A DNA stretch of 32,279 nucleotides, taken from IMG/VR virus record IMGVR_UViG_3300049003_000120, positions 1-32,279 of that record, one strand, 5' to 3'. The stretch's first letter is position 1. Every line of letters begins with the position of its first letter. This document shows, piece after piece, positions 6,419-15,437 of this stretch. The position numbers were made by a program, and so were the translations under genes. The notes under the pieces were generated by a model. That model was not told the DNA's origin. It searched no databases and worked only from the letters and a program-made list of their open reading frames with translations. This DNA is from a virus.

Positions 6419-7165
6419 TTACTGCCCATTCGGTAGCTTGCGTCGAGGACGCGCGCCGAATTGGAGCGATTCCGGGGCTTCGACGTAGCCGGATGGGGTG
6501 GAGCGGCCGGGAGCGGACGCCAACGCTCGGAGAAGCGCTTCTTGGGGAACTGCTGCGCCGAAGCTGGACGACGAAGGAAGCGAAGACGGACCAGGCGCTG
6601 AGAGTGAAGCGGGAGAGACGGCTGTTCCTGTTCCCGACATGGGAGGCTGGGGCATGACAGTTCCCGGCATCGCAGGTTGAGGCATCGCGGTAGCGGGTTG
6701 CGCTGCGGCGGTGGCAGGCGATGTTGCCATCGGCGCGGAGTTCTGGAGAGGTGACGTTGGAACGAACGCGTTGCCGGTTCTAGCGTTTGAAGGGCTCGCT
6801 CCGCTCATCGGGTTCGTGAGGACACTCGCCGGAACCGTCGTCGAAGAAGACGAGGGTTGCGCTGACGGCGTGTGCGCAATCTGCATTGTCGGTTGGAGAT
6901 GATCAGCGTAGGCGGTCGGGATAGCTCCGGATGGAGCGGAAATCATCGATTGAGTAACGTTGGACTGGTTCGGGAGGAGACCAGTGGCACGTCCGAGACC
7001 TACAGTGGCATTGCCGTTCCATCCCGACTTGCCGGTTAACGCCGAATACGCACCTCCGAGGGTGCGTTCAGCGGTGTTCGCCGCGTGTAGCGCGGATGAA
7101 GCGACGGTCTTGCCGAAGCTCTTGAGCCCACCTACAACGTTTGAGGCGATACCTGATGCATTCAC
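6419..7165 (-). CDS. Ser/Pro/Ala-rich low-complexity protein
   Basis: 248 residues, GTG start overlapping the stop of the previous small membrane gene by 4 bp (GTGA, 7162-7165). A helical N-terminus (VVGGLKSFGKTVASSALHAA) is followed by a long disordered stretch rich in S, P, A, T and M with PQPAMPGTV / PQPPMSGTG repeats, and a basic C-terminus (RPRRKLPNGQ). Context between the ejection-type proteins and lysis genes suggests a minor virion component. No known family is recognised. Confidence 0.6.
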   Translation of the reverse strand: MNASGIASNVVGGLKSFGKTVASSALHAANTAERTLGGAYSALTGKSGWNGNATVGLGRATGLLPNQSNVTQSMISAPSGAIPTAYADHLQPTMQIAHTPSAQPSSSSTTVPASVLTNPMSGASPSNARTGNAFVPTSPLQNSAPMATSPATAAAQPATAMPQPAMPGTVMPQPPMSGTGTAVSPASLSAPGPSSLPSSSSFGAAVPQEALLRALASAPGRSTPSGYVEAPESLQFGARPRRKLPNGQ

Positions 7166-7317
7166 CAGCTATGGCCTTGCTTGGAAACCTGCTTTCCGCC
7201 TTGGACAATGACGAGAACGCTCGCAAGCCAGAGCAGCACGAAGGCTGCTGGCGGAATCGTCGCGGCGTATGCCGTAAGGATTGTGATGAGCGCTGCGCCA
7301 ATGAGAAGAAGTTTCAT
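7162..7317 (-). CDS. 51-residue membrane protein
   Basis: Short ORF with two hydrophobic segments, LLLIGAALITILTAYAATI (3-21) and AAFVLLWLASVLVIVQ (24-39), then a basic tail. It fills the space between the transglycosylase protein and the low-complexity protein and overlaps the latter by GTGA. It could be a holin or a small membrane accessory of DNA entry. No motif decides between these. Confidence 0.6.
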   Translation of the reverse strand: MKLLLIGAALITILTAYAATIPPAAFVLLWLASVLVIVQGGKQVSKQGHSW

Positions 7318-7363
7318 TGTGAGTGTGTGGTTGACGGCCTTTTCTTCATCGTAGCAACTGGGT

Positions 7364-9415
7364 TCATTTCTGCAAGCCAGCCGCCCTGTTGATTACTGTC
7401 TTCGCGGTGGTTCCGCGCGTTGGGAGAACGGCGTTGTAGATCGTATTCAGGTAGCGGTTGCCAGAGCCTGGTAGCGAAGGGCTGGGGAGTTCGCCCGACT
7501 TTGAGAAGTTCTGAAATTTCGACCCGACTGCGGAACGAGCTTTCGTGCCGAGGGTTGCTTTTGCAATCGGTTCGGCGCTCAGCATTCCAGCAATTTCGCC
7601 GGGAACTCCGAAGGTGCTTCCAAGGATGGTCCCGACGCCGCGAGCGGCGAGGCGGCCAAAGAGTCCGAGTTCCGGTCGGCCGGCAGCTTTCGCGAGCAGG
7701 TCCTGGTATTTCAGGGCGAGACCGTACTGCTTGTTGAAGTCGCCGACCTTCTGGCCTGCGACGGTGCCGCCTTCAGATTCAATCGCTTTTTCGACAGCGG
7801 ATTTGTAGATGTGTCCCGCATCTTTCGCAACGTCCCGCGTGGCGTTCGATTTCGTCATGTCGAATCGGGCGTCATGCCACGCGCCGCGCTTCAGATCGTT
7901 CACGGTCGAAACGGGGATGTCGTCGCCGTAGCCGAGCGCCGGGTCGCTGAGGTGAGCTTTGATCTGCTGGACCGCATGTTTCGCGGATTGGTAGTCCTGG
8001 GGACTCGACTTGTAAGCGTCGGGAATCTGATCGAGCTCGTTGAAGAGATCCGTCTTCTTGACGGTCGCTTGGGATTGCTTCAGCGCCTGCTGGAGCTGCG
8101 CTTCGTGGTTGTCGATGACAGTGGCAACTTGGTCGAGGCGTTCTTCGGGAGTACCGACGAGCTTCTGGTCTGCCGCGTAGCGAATGAGCGGGTTGTCGTT
8201 TACGGCGTGAGTGGGAGACTCCTGCACGAGCTTCGTTTTTTGCGTGGGAGTCAGCCGGAGATTCTGCTCCTCGAGACTGGCGGCGGCGTCTCCGGCTTTG
8301 CGTTGAGCGAATCCGCTTCGGAGCGGTGCTCGGAGCGTTTTCCCCGCAAGTGCCACGGGGTCGGTGTACTCGGCAACCTTGCCGGCACCTTCGGCAATCG
8401 TTCTCGCGGTTTGTCCGGCTTCGCCGAGCTTTGCAACATCGGCGACGGTGGCGCCTTCATTCGCAAGGTTTGCAGCGCGCGCCGTATTGAATGCATCCGT
8501 GGCAAGGGCGCCTGTTTTGAGGAGCGAAGAGGCACCTCCCGCGACGGTGGAAAGGTCAGCCAACGTTTCGATCGGATGCGAGTAGAGCGTGTCCTTGATG
8601 TTCTGCCAGCCGCCGTACCGCTCCTTGTAGTGCCGCCCAATTGCATCGGCGTACTTTTCCTGGCCCTGTTGTCCGGGGATGAGTTTTTCGGCAGCACCCA
8701 AGCCGATCTTTCCAAGGTTCGAGATGGTGTCAACGGGGTGAATGATCGTGTTGATGAGGCTATTGAAAAATCCGCCAGCATCGGAGGCAACGTTGTGACC
8801 GAATCCGGCGAGCGTCTTGCCCTCGGGCGCTGGGGCGGTCGGGGCGGTAGAAGACGCTGGAGTTGCGGCTAAGGCTTGGTCGAACGGTTCACCGTATTGA
8901 AAGTGCCGATACCAGGCGTAGCCAGTGCGCGCGTATTTTGGAGTGTCGTAGTTTGCTCCGCCCTTTGAAACGCCGGCATGGGCGCCATCGAAATGGTCGG
9001 GTGAGCCGCTGTTCCAAAGCGAGAGGATTTGGCCGACGTTGTAGCCTTGGTCCTTCCAAGCCTTGATTTGTTTGTAGGCAACCTGATTCTGATTCTCCGG
9101 CGTGGGCGCGGCATTCGGGTCGCCGAGGTGCCGTGCAGCCCATCCCTTCCACGTACTCGGCATGAACTGGTAAGCGCCGATCTCGCCGTCCTTTCCCTTC
9201 GCGTTGAAATTGCCTCCGCTTTCGTTTTGGCGGACGGCTTTGGCTAGGTTGACTACCTGCGGATCGAGACCGCCTCCAGGAGTGGATGCGTCAGGCGTAC
9301 TGGTTGGTGCGGTTGGAGCCGCGACGGGTACGGGAAGAGAGGGAGGAGGCGGCGCAAGACTGCCGAGAACCGGTTGAAGATTTCCGATGAGTGCGGAGCG
9401 ATCGATTTTGGGCAC
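7364..9415 (-). CDS. Virion-associated lytic transglycosylase / ejection-type protein
   Basis: 683 residues, GTG start. After a Pro-rich leader, residues about 50-165 form a lysozyme-like transglycosylase domain: catalytic Glu in RQNESGGNF (E65), GAYQFMPSTWKGWA (80-93) and ILSLWNSGSPDHF. The remainder is long, helical and Gly/Ala-rich with no recognised domain, ending in a hydrophobic Gly-rich region and a basic tail. The layout recalls internal virion proteins such as T7 gp16, where a transglycosylase module precedes a long helical body that opens the envelope during DNA entry. The start region nearly duplicates that of the major capsid gene (both begin GTGCCCAAAATC). Confidence 0.75.
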   Translation of the reverse strand: MPKIDRSALIGNLQPVLGSLAPPPPSLPVPVAAPTAPTSTPDASTPGGGLDPQVVNLAKAVRQNESGGNFNAKGKDGEIGAYQFMPSTWKGWAARHLGDPNAAPTPENQNQVAYKQIKAWKDQGYNVGQILSLWNSGSPDHFDGAHAGVSKGGANYDTPKYARTGYAWYRHFQYGEPFDQALAATPASSTAPTAPAPEGKTLAGFGHNVASDAGGFFNSLINTIIHPVDTISNLGKIGLGAAEKLIPGQQGQEKYADAIGRHYKERYGGWQNIKDTLYSHPIETLADLSTVAGGASSLLKTGALATDAFNTARAANLANEGATVADVAKLGEAGQTARTIAEGAGKVAEYTDPVALAGKTLRAPLRSGFAQRKAGDAAASLEEQNLRLTPTQKTKLVQESPTHAVNDNPLIRYAADQKLVGTPEERLDQVATVIDNHEAQLQQALKQSQATVKKTDLFNELDQIPDAYKSSPQDYQSAKHAVQQIKAHLSDPALGYGDDIPVSTVNDLKRGAWHDARFDMTKSNATRDVAKDAGHIYKSAVEKAIESEGGTVAGQKVGDFNKQYGLALKYQDLLAKAAGRPELGLFGRLAARGVGTILGSTFGVPGEIAGMLSAEPIAKATLGTKARSAVGSKFQNFSKSGELPSPSLPGSGNRYLNTIYNAVLPTRGTTAKTVINRAAGLQK

Positions 9416-11389
9416 CTAAAAAGACCATGGTGAACCACCGCCCGACGTGGCTGGCGGGGTTGAAGGTGTGGGTGGTGTCGGTGACGAAGAGCCGCCGCCC
9501 AGGCGTCCGTTGATTTCTTGGATCTGCTGAGCGAGCGATGCTTTGCGGTTGTCCATGTCTCCCATCAGGACTTTGGCGACGGCCATGATTTGCGGGAGTG
9601 TGTAGTCGCCGCTGATAACGCTGCTCGCTTCGTTGCGTGCTGAGTCGGTGACTGCGGAACTTGCGGCGGGGCTGGAGAGCACCTTCGAAATTTCGGTGAA
9701 TGCGACGACGCGGGCAGCATCGGCTTCGGCTTGAGCTCCGCTTCCCTGGATTACGCGAGCTGCGCCGCGGAAGACGTGGTTCGCGAGTGGTGAGCCGGTG
9801 TCCACCATTCCTTGCGCTTTCTGCAGGAAGGTCTGGAGGTTTGACTTCGCCGTTCGTTCAAACGCGTCCACGGCGTCGGCTGTCTGTTGAATCTGAGCGA
9901 GTGAGCCTTTGTCGGCAGAGTACCCGGCCCATCCGGCGACGACGTTGTTCGGGTCCTGACCGTTTGCCTTGGCCATCTGAGCTGCGCGCTCCAGAATTTG
10001 AGCTTTCATTTGGGGCGAGCCGTTACCAAGGGCGGGCATCTGGCCGGTGCGCATAAATTCGGTGGCGGCGAGATCGAGTCCAGCGGGGGTTAGTTGAGCA
10101 CCGTTCGTAAGTTGAATTGGGTTCCCGGAGGCATCGAGAGAGTAGTAGCCCGTCTGCGGCGATCCGAAGATCTGGTTCTTGGCGCTCTGACTCATGAGGA
10201 GTGACGGCAGGATGCTGAGGGCGCGGGTGCGGTCGTCCTCCCTCGCGGTTGCGGCACTCTTGATCAGGTCAAGGACGCCGGTGCCTTCCTGCTGCTGGTA
10301 CGGCTGTTGGGCTTGAGCGGCAGCGGCGGCTTGCGCGTTTGCGAAGTTAACCCCCGTCCCTGCGAGTGCGGTGTCGAGACCTCCGCTGAAGTAGAGACCG
10401 CGGCTCGCAAAGTCTCCCTTCGTGTCTTCGAGGGCTTTAGTCTTGGCGTCTTCGTACAGCTTGTTCTGCGCGTCGGTCAAAGGCTGCGCGCGTGAAGCAG
10501 GCGTGCCGAAAGCGGCTTCGTAGCTGTTCTTCGCATTTGTCGCAGCGGTGGAGTAGTCGAACGGCGTGTTTGCGGACCCGAGAAGGTTCTGGAGGAAGGT
10601 CGCGTAATCAATGGGCTGCGTCTGAGTGCCGTCCTGCGGAGTCTTGCCGGCGTTCGGGTCGGTCGGCGTTGGATTGTCGGTGTGAGTGCCTGCATTCGGG
10701 TCGGTTTGGGTTCCGGTTGTGGTGGGGGTAGGGCTCGCGGCGGGCGGGTTCTTCAAATAGTTCTGAAGCGCAAGGTTTGCTTGCGCGGACCCAGCTGGCG
10801 CGGAGACACCAGCCTTCTGAAGAAGCGCGGCAACTGGTGCCGATGTGCCGCCGGTCCACTTCTGCCCGGTGACGCGTTCGTAGGTCTGCGCGGGCGTCTC
10901 GGTCGACGACGGCGTAACTGCGGCCGGGGGCCGGGAGATTGAAGCGGGAGTGACCGCCGTGGGCGGCTTCACGGGTGTGGATGCTGCTCCCGATCCGCCG
11001 AGGAAGTTGGAAACGAACGCATTCGATGTACTTGCCGTGGGTACGGTCGAGGCAGCAGTAGCTTTGTTCGGCGACAAGTAGCTTGAGACGAACGCGTTTG
11101 ACGTAGCGGGCGGCTTTGGAGGTACTGGAGCAGGGGGCTTCGCCGGTGTGGGGGCTAGGACGGCCGCAGGGCGAACCGTCGTTCCGGCGGTTGGAACCGT
11201 CGAAGCGGAGGACGGCTTATTGGACGAGAGGTAGCTCGAGACGAACGAGTTCGAGGTTGGAGTAGCGGAAGGTTTGGGCTGAAGAACAGTCGCGGATTGC
11301 GAAGGCGTTTGGGCCGTCGAAGGCTTCGCCGGTGTGGAGGGCTTAAAAACGTTACTGACACCGGAAAGAAGGCTGTTGAGGAAGTTCAC
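9416..11389 (-). CDS. Large repeat-containing structural protein, likely ejection or tail component
   Basis: 657 residues, GTG start. The N-terminal third is Pro/Thr/Ser/Ala-rich and carries three copies of a short motif, SNSFVSSYLS (47-55 region), SNAFVSSYLS (97-106) and SNAFVSNFL (122-130), with spacers that repeat ASTVPTA. The rest is Gln/Ala-rich and helical (FANAQAAAAAQAQQPYQQQ) and ends in PTPPTPSTPP and SPWSF. Size and place next to the transglycosylase protein suggest an internal virion protein or a tail needle/plug. No family recognised. A promoter candidate lies upstream (11414-11446). Its TAG is immediately followed by the GTG of the next gene. Confidence 0.6.
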   Translation of the reverse strand: MNFLNSLLSGVSNVFKPSTPAKPSTAQTPSQSATVLQPKPSATPTSNSFVSSYLSSNKPSSASTVPTAGTTVRPAAVLAPTPAKPPAPVPPKPPATSNAFVSSYLSPNKATAASTVPTASTSNAFVSNFLGGSGAASTPVKPPTAVTPASISRPPAAVTPSSTETPAQTYERVTGQKWTGGTSAPVAALLQKAGVSAPAGSAQANLALQNYLKNPPAASPTPTTTGTQTDPNAGTHTDNPTPTDPNAGKTPQDGTQTQPIDYATFLQNLLGSANTPFDYSTAATNAKNSYEAAFGTPASRAQPLTDAQNKLYEDAKTKALEDTKGDFASRGLYFSGGLDTALAGTGVNFANAQAAAAAQAQQPYQQQEGTGVLDLIKSAATAREDDRTRALSILPSLLMSQSAKNQIFGSPQTGYYSLDASGNPIQLTNGAQLTPAGLDLAATEFMRTGQMPALGNGSPQMKAQILERAAQMAKANGQDPNNVVAGWAGYSADKGSLAQIQQTADAVDAFERTAKSNLQTFLQKAQGMVDTGSPLANHVFRGAARVIQGSGAQAEADAARVVAFTEISKVLSSPAASSAVTDSARNEASSVISGDYTLPQIMAVAKVLMGDMDNRKASLAQQIQEINGRLGGGSSSPTPPTPSTPPATSGGGSPWSF

Positions 11390-11413
11390 CGGGAGTACGC
11401 CCTGGTTGATTTC

Positions 11414-11446
11414 ATTGTAGAGCGATGTATGAGCATTGCAATGTGC
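11414..11446 (-). promoter_or_regulatory. Promoter candidate ahead of the 657-residue structural gene
   Basis: Minus strand: TGCACA (11446-11441 region), -35 TTGCAA (11441-11436), a 16-nt spacer, -10 TACAAT (11419-11414). The 14-mer CTTATGCACATTGC (11451-11438) is identical at the promoter candidate after the terminase gene, and both directly follow a stop codon. Confidence 0.6.
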
Positions 11447-11451
11447 ATAAG

Positions 11452-12813
11452 CTAGATGCTCACAGGAACGGCAACGAGCGCCGTGCCGAGCTTGTAGACG
11501 AAGTAGATGTAGTTGTTGAAGGCGAGCTGGCCGACGAGATCCTCTTCGATGTTCTGCGTACTCGCCTCAGCAAGAGAACCGTTGGCGATACCAAACTTCA
11601 CGATCTGCTTCGCCGCGGAGTTGAAGCCGAGGTAGAACTTCGCATCGAATGCCATCAGCTCGTCTGGCGTTGTAGCGGGATACGCGAACGTATCGACTAC
11701 CGAGTAATCGGACGTTTGAAAGCGAACGACTTTGTCCTTCCACGCGGCGCGCACTTCCTGGTAGACGACGAACTTCGCATCTGTCCCTGTCGCGGTGTCG
11801 CCGCCGGGCAGTCCGAATTTGTTGGCAACGAAGAACCCGCCCGAGTAAACGTTCGAGTTCTGGTAGCCCCAGTCGGGAGTGAAAAAGCCGGAGCCGCTCG
11901 CTGCGCCGCGAACCGAAAGCGCGTACTGCCCCGCAACGTTCACGGCGACGTTCGTATCGAAGTAGATCCACCCCTCGAAGCCCGCAGCCATGGACATTTC
12001 GGAGCTGGTATCGATAGCGACGTTGTCGCGGAACACGCGAAAGGTGATTTTTGCGATGCCGCTGTTGGGGTTCTTGATGTAGACGCCGACTCTCCGGATT
12101 GGACCGGCGGTAGCGTCGGGTGTGAAGACTTGAAAGGTGTAGTTGGGCGTCCCTTCTGAGGCCATCGTCTGCCACGAATCGCGAGAAAGCTGCCGGGTGC
12201 GGATGCGCGTGGTTCCGGGGAGTGAATGGACGAAGTACTGGCCGTCGAAGGTGAGGTTTCGCTGGAACGCCGCAGAGTCGAACGCGAAGTTCGGCGCGGC
12301 GATCTGCGAGAGGTAATTCAGGTCGAAGTCGTAGAACAGAGCGATTGCGGTGTTCGCATCAACGAGGACCATGACCTTGTCGGTGAGGACCGTAATCGAG
12401 AGGACGTTGTCCATCTGAGCCACGCTCGGAAGATTGACTGAAAAGGCGTCCTGATACGGCGAGAGAAGGTTCAGAGTATTGAAACGGCGGAGGGAGTAGT
12501 TTGCGCCATCCCAGGTGACCGCGAAGATGTAGTAGTTCAGAGCCTTGTCGTAGCCGGTGGCGACCTGCACCACCTGCGTGTTGTCGAGGTTGATGTTCAT
12601 CGCCTGAAGGAGCGCATCGTCCCCGAGCTTGTCGCGCGTGATTGCACGCGGCATGACGTTGCCGGACTGCGAGACGACTTCCATGCCGCCGCGAAGGTCA
12701 CGCTCCATGATCGGGCCGTCGGCGAGAAGCGGCGCGTCTTTGTTGCGGAGGAATCGGTCGCTGTTCGTGACCTCCTCCCAGTTCACCTCTTGGTTGTCGC
12801 GGATGAGAGCCAT
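11452..12813 (-). CDS. Virion protein of unknown function, probable tail tip or receptor-binding component
   Basis: 453 residues, beta-rich (repeated patterns such as QVVQVATGYDKALNYYIFAV). It has a likely jelly-roll-like middle segment between about 215 and 310 (VFTPDATAGPIRRVGVYIKN to FFTPDWGYQNSN). It overlaps the upstream tail-hub gene by one base (TGATG at 12811-12815), so both are made together. Position right after the hub gene suits an adsorption or tail accessory protein. No catalytic motif is seen. Confidence 0.6.
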   Translation of the reverse strand: MALIRDNQEVNWEEVTNSDRFLRNKDAPLLADGPIMERDLRGGMEVVSQSGNVMPRAITRDKLGDDALLQAMNINLDNTQVVQVATGYDKALNYYIFAVTWDGANYSLRRFNTLNLLSPYQDAFSVNLPSVAQMDNVLSITVLTDKVMVLVDANTAIALFYDFDLNYLSQIAAPNFAFDSAAFQRNLTFDGQYFVHSLPGTTRIRTRQLSRDSWQTMASEGTPNYTFQVFTPDATAGPIRRVGVYIKNPNSGIAKITFRVFRDNVAIDTSSEMSMAAGFEGWIYFDTNVAVNVAGQYALSVRGAASGSGFFTPDWGYQNSNVYSGGFFVANKFGLPGGDTATGTDAKFVVYQEVRAAWKDKVVRFQTSDYSVVDTFAYPATTPDELMAFDAKFYLGFNSAAKQIVKFGIANGSLAEASTQNIEEDLVGQLAFNNYIYFVYKLGTALVAVPVSI

Positions 12814-14195
12814 CAGACGCCGTTGGTGCGTTTGTCGTGCTCGCCGCCCTTCGAGGGGTCAACGTAGAAAGAAAGCTTTTGAATCGTGCGCATCTCCTTG
12901 TCGGAGACTTCGTGGAAGCGGAACCGGACGTCGCGGCCGAGCTTCCGGTCGGTGAATTGCGTGATCGCTCGCTTCGCCTTGCCTAGCTCCTTGAAGCCTT
13001 GGCCGTCGATTGAATAGTGGACGGTCGGAGGAGATTTCGGCTCGTTCGACATTCTGAGAATCGCCTGCTGAAACTCCGCCTCCTTGATGGGGTCTCCGAA
13101 CTCGATGATGCCGGTCTCGTACTCCATCTCGATGGGCGTTCCGGCGTACGAGTAGCCGCGCGCCCAGGTGTAGGTTTTCCCGGCAGAGGAACCGAGGTAG
13201 ATGTTCTGCAGTTTGTCGGTGCCGATGAAGTCCGACGCGCAAGTAATGGCATGGGCAAGCGTCCGAATCTTCCAGGTATCCTGCAGCGTGTCGTAGACGA
13301 GAACGCAGTTCGTGTAGGTCCGGCCTTCGACGGTGACGTTGCCAATCCAGAGGCAATACTTGTTGCCGTCCTTGAACGCGAAGACTGCGTACGGGTCGGT
13401 CACGGCATCGATGAAATCCTGAACCTTGAGCGAAATGAGTTCGGGGTAGCGAGAAGCGAGCTGGTAGATGCCCTTCCGGCTGAAGAAGTAGACGATGCCG
13501 CCGATGTTCACGATGGAACGGCGGGAGGTGGTGCCGACGTCGAGCGTGACGTAGCGGAGAACGGAAGGGTTGTTCTTCGAGTCCACCTGAAACTCCCAGA
13601 TGGAAAACTCCTTGAAGATCATGAGGGAGTCGAAGACCGGAACCAGAGCCATGTTGCGGTCGCCGTCGTTGTTGTTCACGTCGAAATTGTTGAAGACCGG
13701 CCAGTTCTCCGGGTTGCCCGTCGATGAGTAGTAGACGGTCGAGTAGTTGGGATCCACTCCGGTAACGTAAACGCGGTCCTTGAAGACCGCTGGAATTGAT
13801 CCGTTCGGGGGTGTGCCGCCGAGGTTCGAGAAAGTCGTGCCGTCGAACTTCTTTGGCGGGTCCACGGCGTTGAAACGCATGCCGAGGTTTTTGTACGTGA
13901 CCCAGGACGGAATCACGGTCGTGCTGAGGCCCGTCGCACCGCTGAGGGCTGACCACGCAGTTGTTCCGTTCCACTTGTAGACGATGCCGCCGCTGTCGCG
14001 AAGGAAGTAGCGCGTCGTTGTAGCGGCGATGTTGTAGTACGGGTAAAGCGCCAGGACCGCGTCTGTGGTGGGCGTATCGGCGAAGACTGAATAGCCTTTG
14101 TCTTTCTGAATGGAGCCGATTTGGTCGAGGTTTACGTTTTTCGCGATGCGCGCCTCGGCCATTTTGTTCAGGACCGGAGAAACACGGCGATTCAT
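12813..14195 (-). CDS. Tail hub / stabilisation-type protein (P22 gp10 or T7 gp12 analogue)
   Basis: 460 residues. The start (AEARIAKNVNLDQIGSIQKD, about 13-32) is the kind of N-terminus seen in short-tailed phage hub proteins, which often read 'NVxLxxxGSLxKRxG'. It is followed by beta-propeller-like repeats with paired aromatics (VYVTGVDPNYSTVYYS, IWEFQVDSKNNPSVLRY, GIVYFFSRKGIYQLA). A role as head-tail hub or tail tube in a podovirus-like virion is inferred from this and from the adaptor gene upstream. The assignment is by resemblance, without a decisive motif. Confidence 0.6.
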   Translation of the reverse strand: MNRRVSPVLNKMAEARIAKNVNLDQIGSIQKDKGYSVFADTPTTDAVLALYPYYNIAATTTRYFLRDSGGIVYKWNGTTAWSALSGATGLSTTVIPSWVTYKNLGMRFNAVDPPKKFDGTTFSNLGGTPPNGSIPAVFKDRVYVTGVDPNYSTVYYSSTGNPENWPVFNNFDVNNNDGDRNMALVPVFDSLMIFKEFSIWEFQVDSKNNPSVLRYVTLDVGTTSRRSIVNIGGIVYFFSRKGIYQLASRYPELISLKVQDFIDAVTDPYAVFAFKDGNKYCLWIGNVTVEGRTYTNCVLVYDTLQDTWKIRTLAHAITCASDFIGTDKLQNIYLGSSAGKTYTWARGYSYAGTPIEMEYETGIIEFGDPIKEAEFQQAILRMSNEPKSPPTVHYSIDGQGFKELGKAKRAITQFTDRKLGRDVRFRFHEVSDKEMRTIQKLSFYVDPSKGGEHDKRTNGV

Positions 14196-14255
14196 GCCGC
14201 CGTGGAAGGAAACGAGTTCAATTGGAATGAGTGGGTTCGGCAGTGGTGAGCCTTG

Positions 14256-15437
14256 CTAGCTGGGGAGCGTGAAACCATCCGCAAAATCGGTTTCGAGGCT
14301 GTCTCCGTATTGCGGAATCGTGTCGGGAGTTTCCGGGTAGCGGTTCTTGATGACCGAAAGCATCGTTTTGACCTCGTCCACCCAGAGGTCGCCGTAGTAC
14401 TTCGCCATGTCCATTTGGTGGTCGAACTGGAAGGCTTTCTGAAGCGCGAAATTGACCGGCGTCGTCTCGTAGCCGGTCGGCAGGTCCGGAACATCGTCGT
14501 CATTCGCGAGCTTCGCCGGCATGTACACGTACCTCGGAAGGATTCCGCCGGTTGAAGCGGTCGGCGTCGGCTTCGGGATGAGGTTTGAGCCTTCGAAGTA
14601 GTAGTTCGGGTTCGAGCGCGAGTAGATGGTGTTTGGGAAATCGTAGCTGCCGTCGATCGCGGAAGCGGGAACGTACCGGACACCATCGAACGTGAAGAAG
14701 AGCCGCTTGGCGCGAACGTAGTCGGGCAGGAGCGTCTTCAGGTTGTAGCTCCGCTGGTTGGCGACGAATGAAATGATGCCGCCGTTGCCATCGGTGCCGT
14801 ACTTGACGTACCAATCGATGCCGAGGTCGAGAATCTGTCCCGCTTCCTTCTGGTATCCCTCGTTTAGCCAGCGTGCAACATCGTCGCGGTCGAGGATGCG
14901 GTCAGACTGCTTGCTGAATTCCGTGAAGACGGCAGAGATCATGCCGGCGAGCGTTGCGGCATCGAAGCCCGTCGCGGGAATCTCCGCCGAGTAGCCTGAG
15001 AGACCGCCCGAGATTGAGTTCTTGTAGCGGATTTTGTAGTAATCCGTAGTGGCTCCGGCAGCGTCTTTGTACGTCGTTCCGGCCTGGTCCACGGTCATAT
15101 CGACGGTCGCGAGAATTGAGTAGCTGCCGCCCTTCGCTGTGGCGTGAGAGATCTCAATCTGGTCGAAATCTAGCGCGGTAATCGGAGTGTCGGTGGAGTG
15201 GCTGTACTTCAGCGCTGCCGCAAGAGTGATGACGGTATCGGTCGGTGCCGTGGAAGCGTGAGTCTTGACGATTTCGGCATCCTCCGCGCCGAGTGAGCCG
15301 ACGAGTACGAGCTGATTGACGGTGAAACCCTTCGTGTTGATGACGGAGAGCGTAGTTTCGGCGGCGTTCGCCTGCTGCGCGAGCGAAGTCGCTTCATTCT
15401 GGCTGATGTTTGGATGATTCCAGGAGAGGGAGTTCAT
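14256..15437 (-). CDS. Adaptor-like head-tail connector protein with N-terminal beta domain
   Basis: 393 residues. Residues 1 to about 165 look like two small beta domains (SVINTKGFTVNQLVLVGSLG and a fibronectin/Ig-like YYKIRYKNSISGGLSGYSAE). The C-terminal part starts with a helical connector-type segment (FTEFSKQSDRILDRDDVARW) and continues with SYNLKTLLPDYVRAKRLFF and FALQKAFQFDHQMDMAKYYG, resembling phage adaptor proteins placed under the portal (P22 gp4, T7 gp11 class). Its ATG overlaps the upstream stop (ATGA, 15434-15437). The extra N-terminal domain is unusual for adaptors. Confidence 0.6.
   Translation of the reverse strand: MNSLSWNHPNISQNEATSLAQQANAAETTLSVINTKGFTVNQLVLVGSLGAEDAEIVKTHASTAPTDTVITLAAALKYSHSTDTPITALDFDQIEISHATAKGGSYSILATVDMTVDQAGTTYKDAAGATTDYYKIRYKNSISGGLSGYSAEIPATGFDAATLAGMISAVFTEFSKQSDRILDRDDVARWLNEGYQKEAGQILDLGIDWYVKYGTDGNGGIISFVANQRSYNLKTLLPDYVRAKRLFFTFDGVRYVPASAIDGSYDFPNTIYSRSNPNYYFEGSNLIPKPTPTASTGGILPRYVYMPAKLANDDDVPDLPTGYETTPVNFALQKAFQFDHQMDMAKYYGDLWVDEVKTMLSVIKNRYPETPDTIPQYGDSLETDFADGFTLPS

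Noticed and set aside
7811-8872. 353-codon open frame on the plus strand
   Set aside because: Antisense to the 683-residue transglycosylase protein; codon-position shadow of a G/C-rich gene.
13017-13727. 236-codon open frame on the plus strand
   Set aside because: Antisense to the tail-hub gene; Val/Asp-rich composition typical of a reverse-strand shadow.
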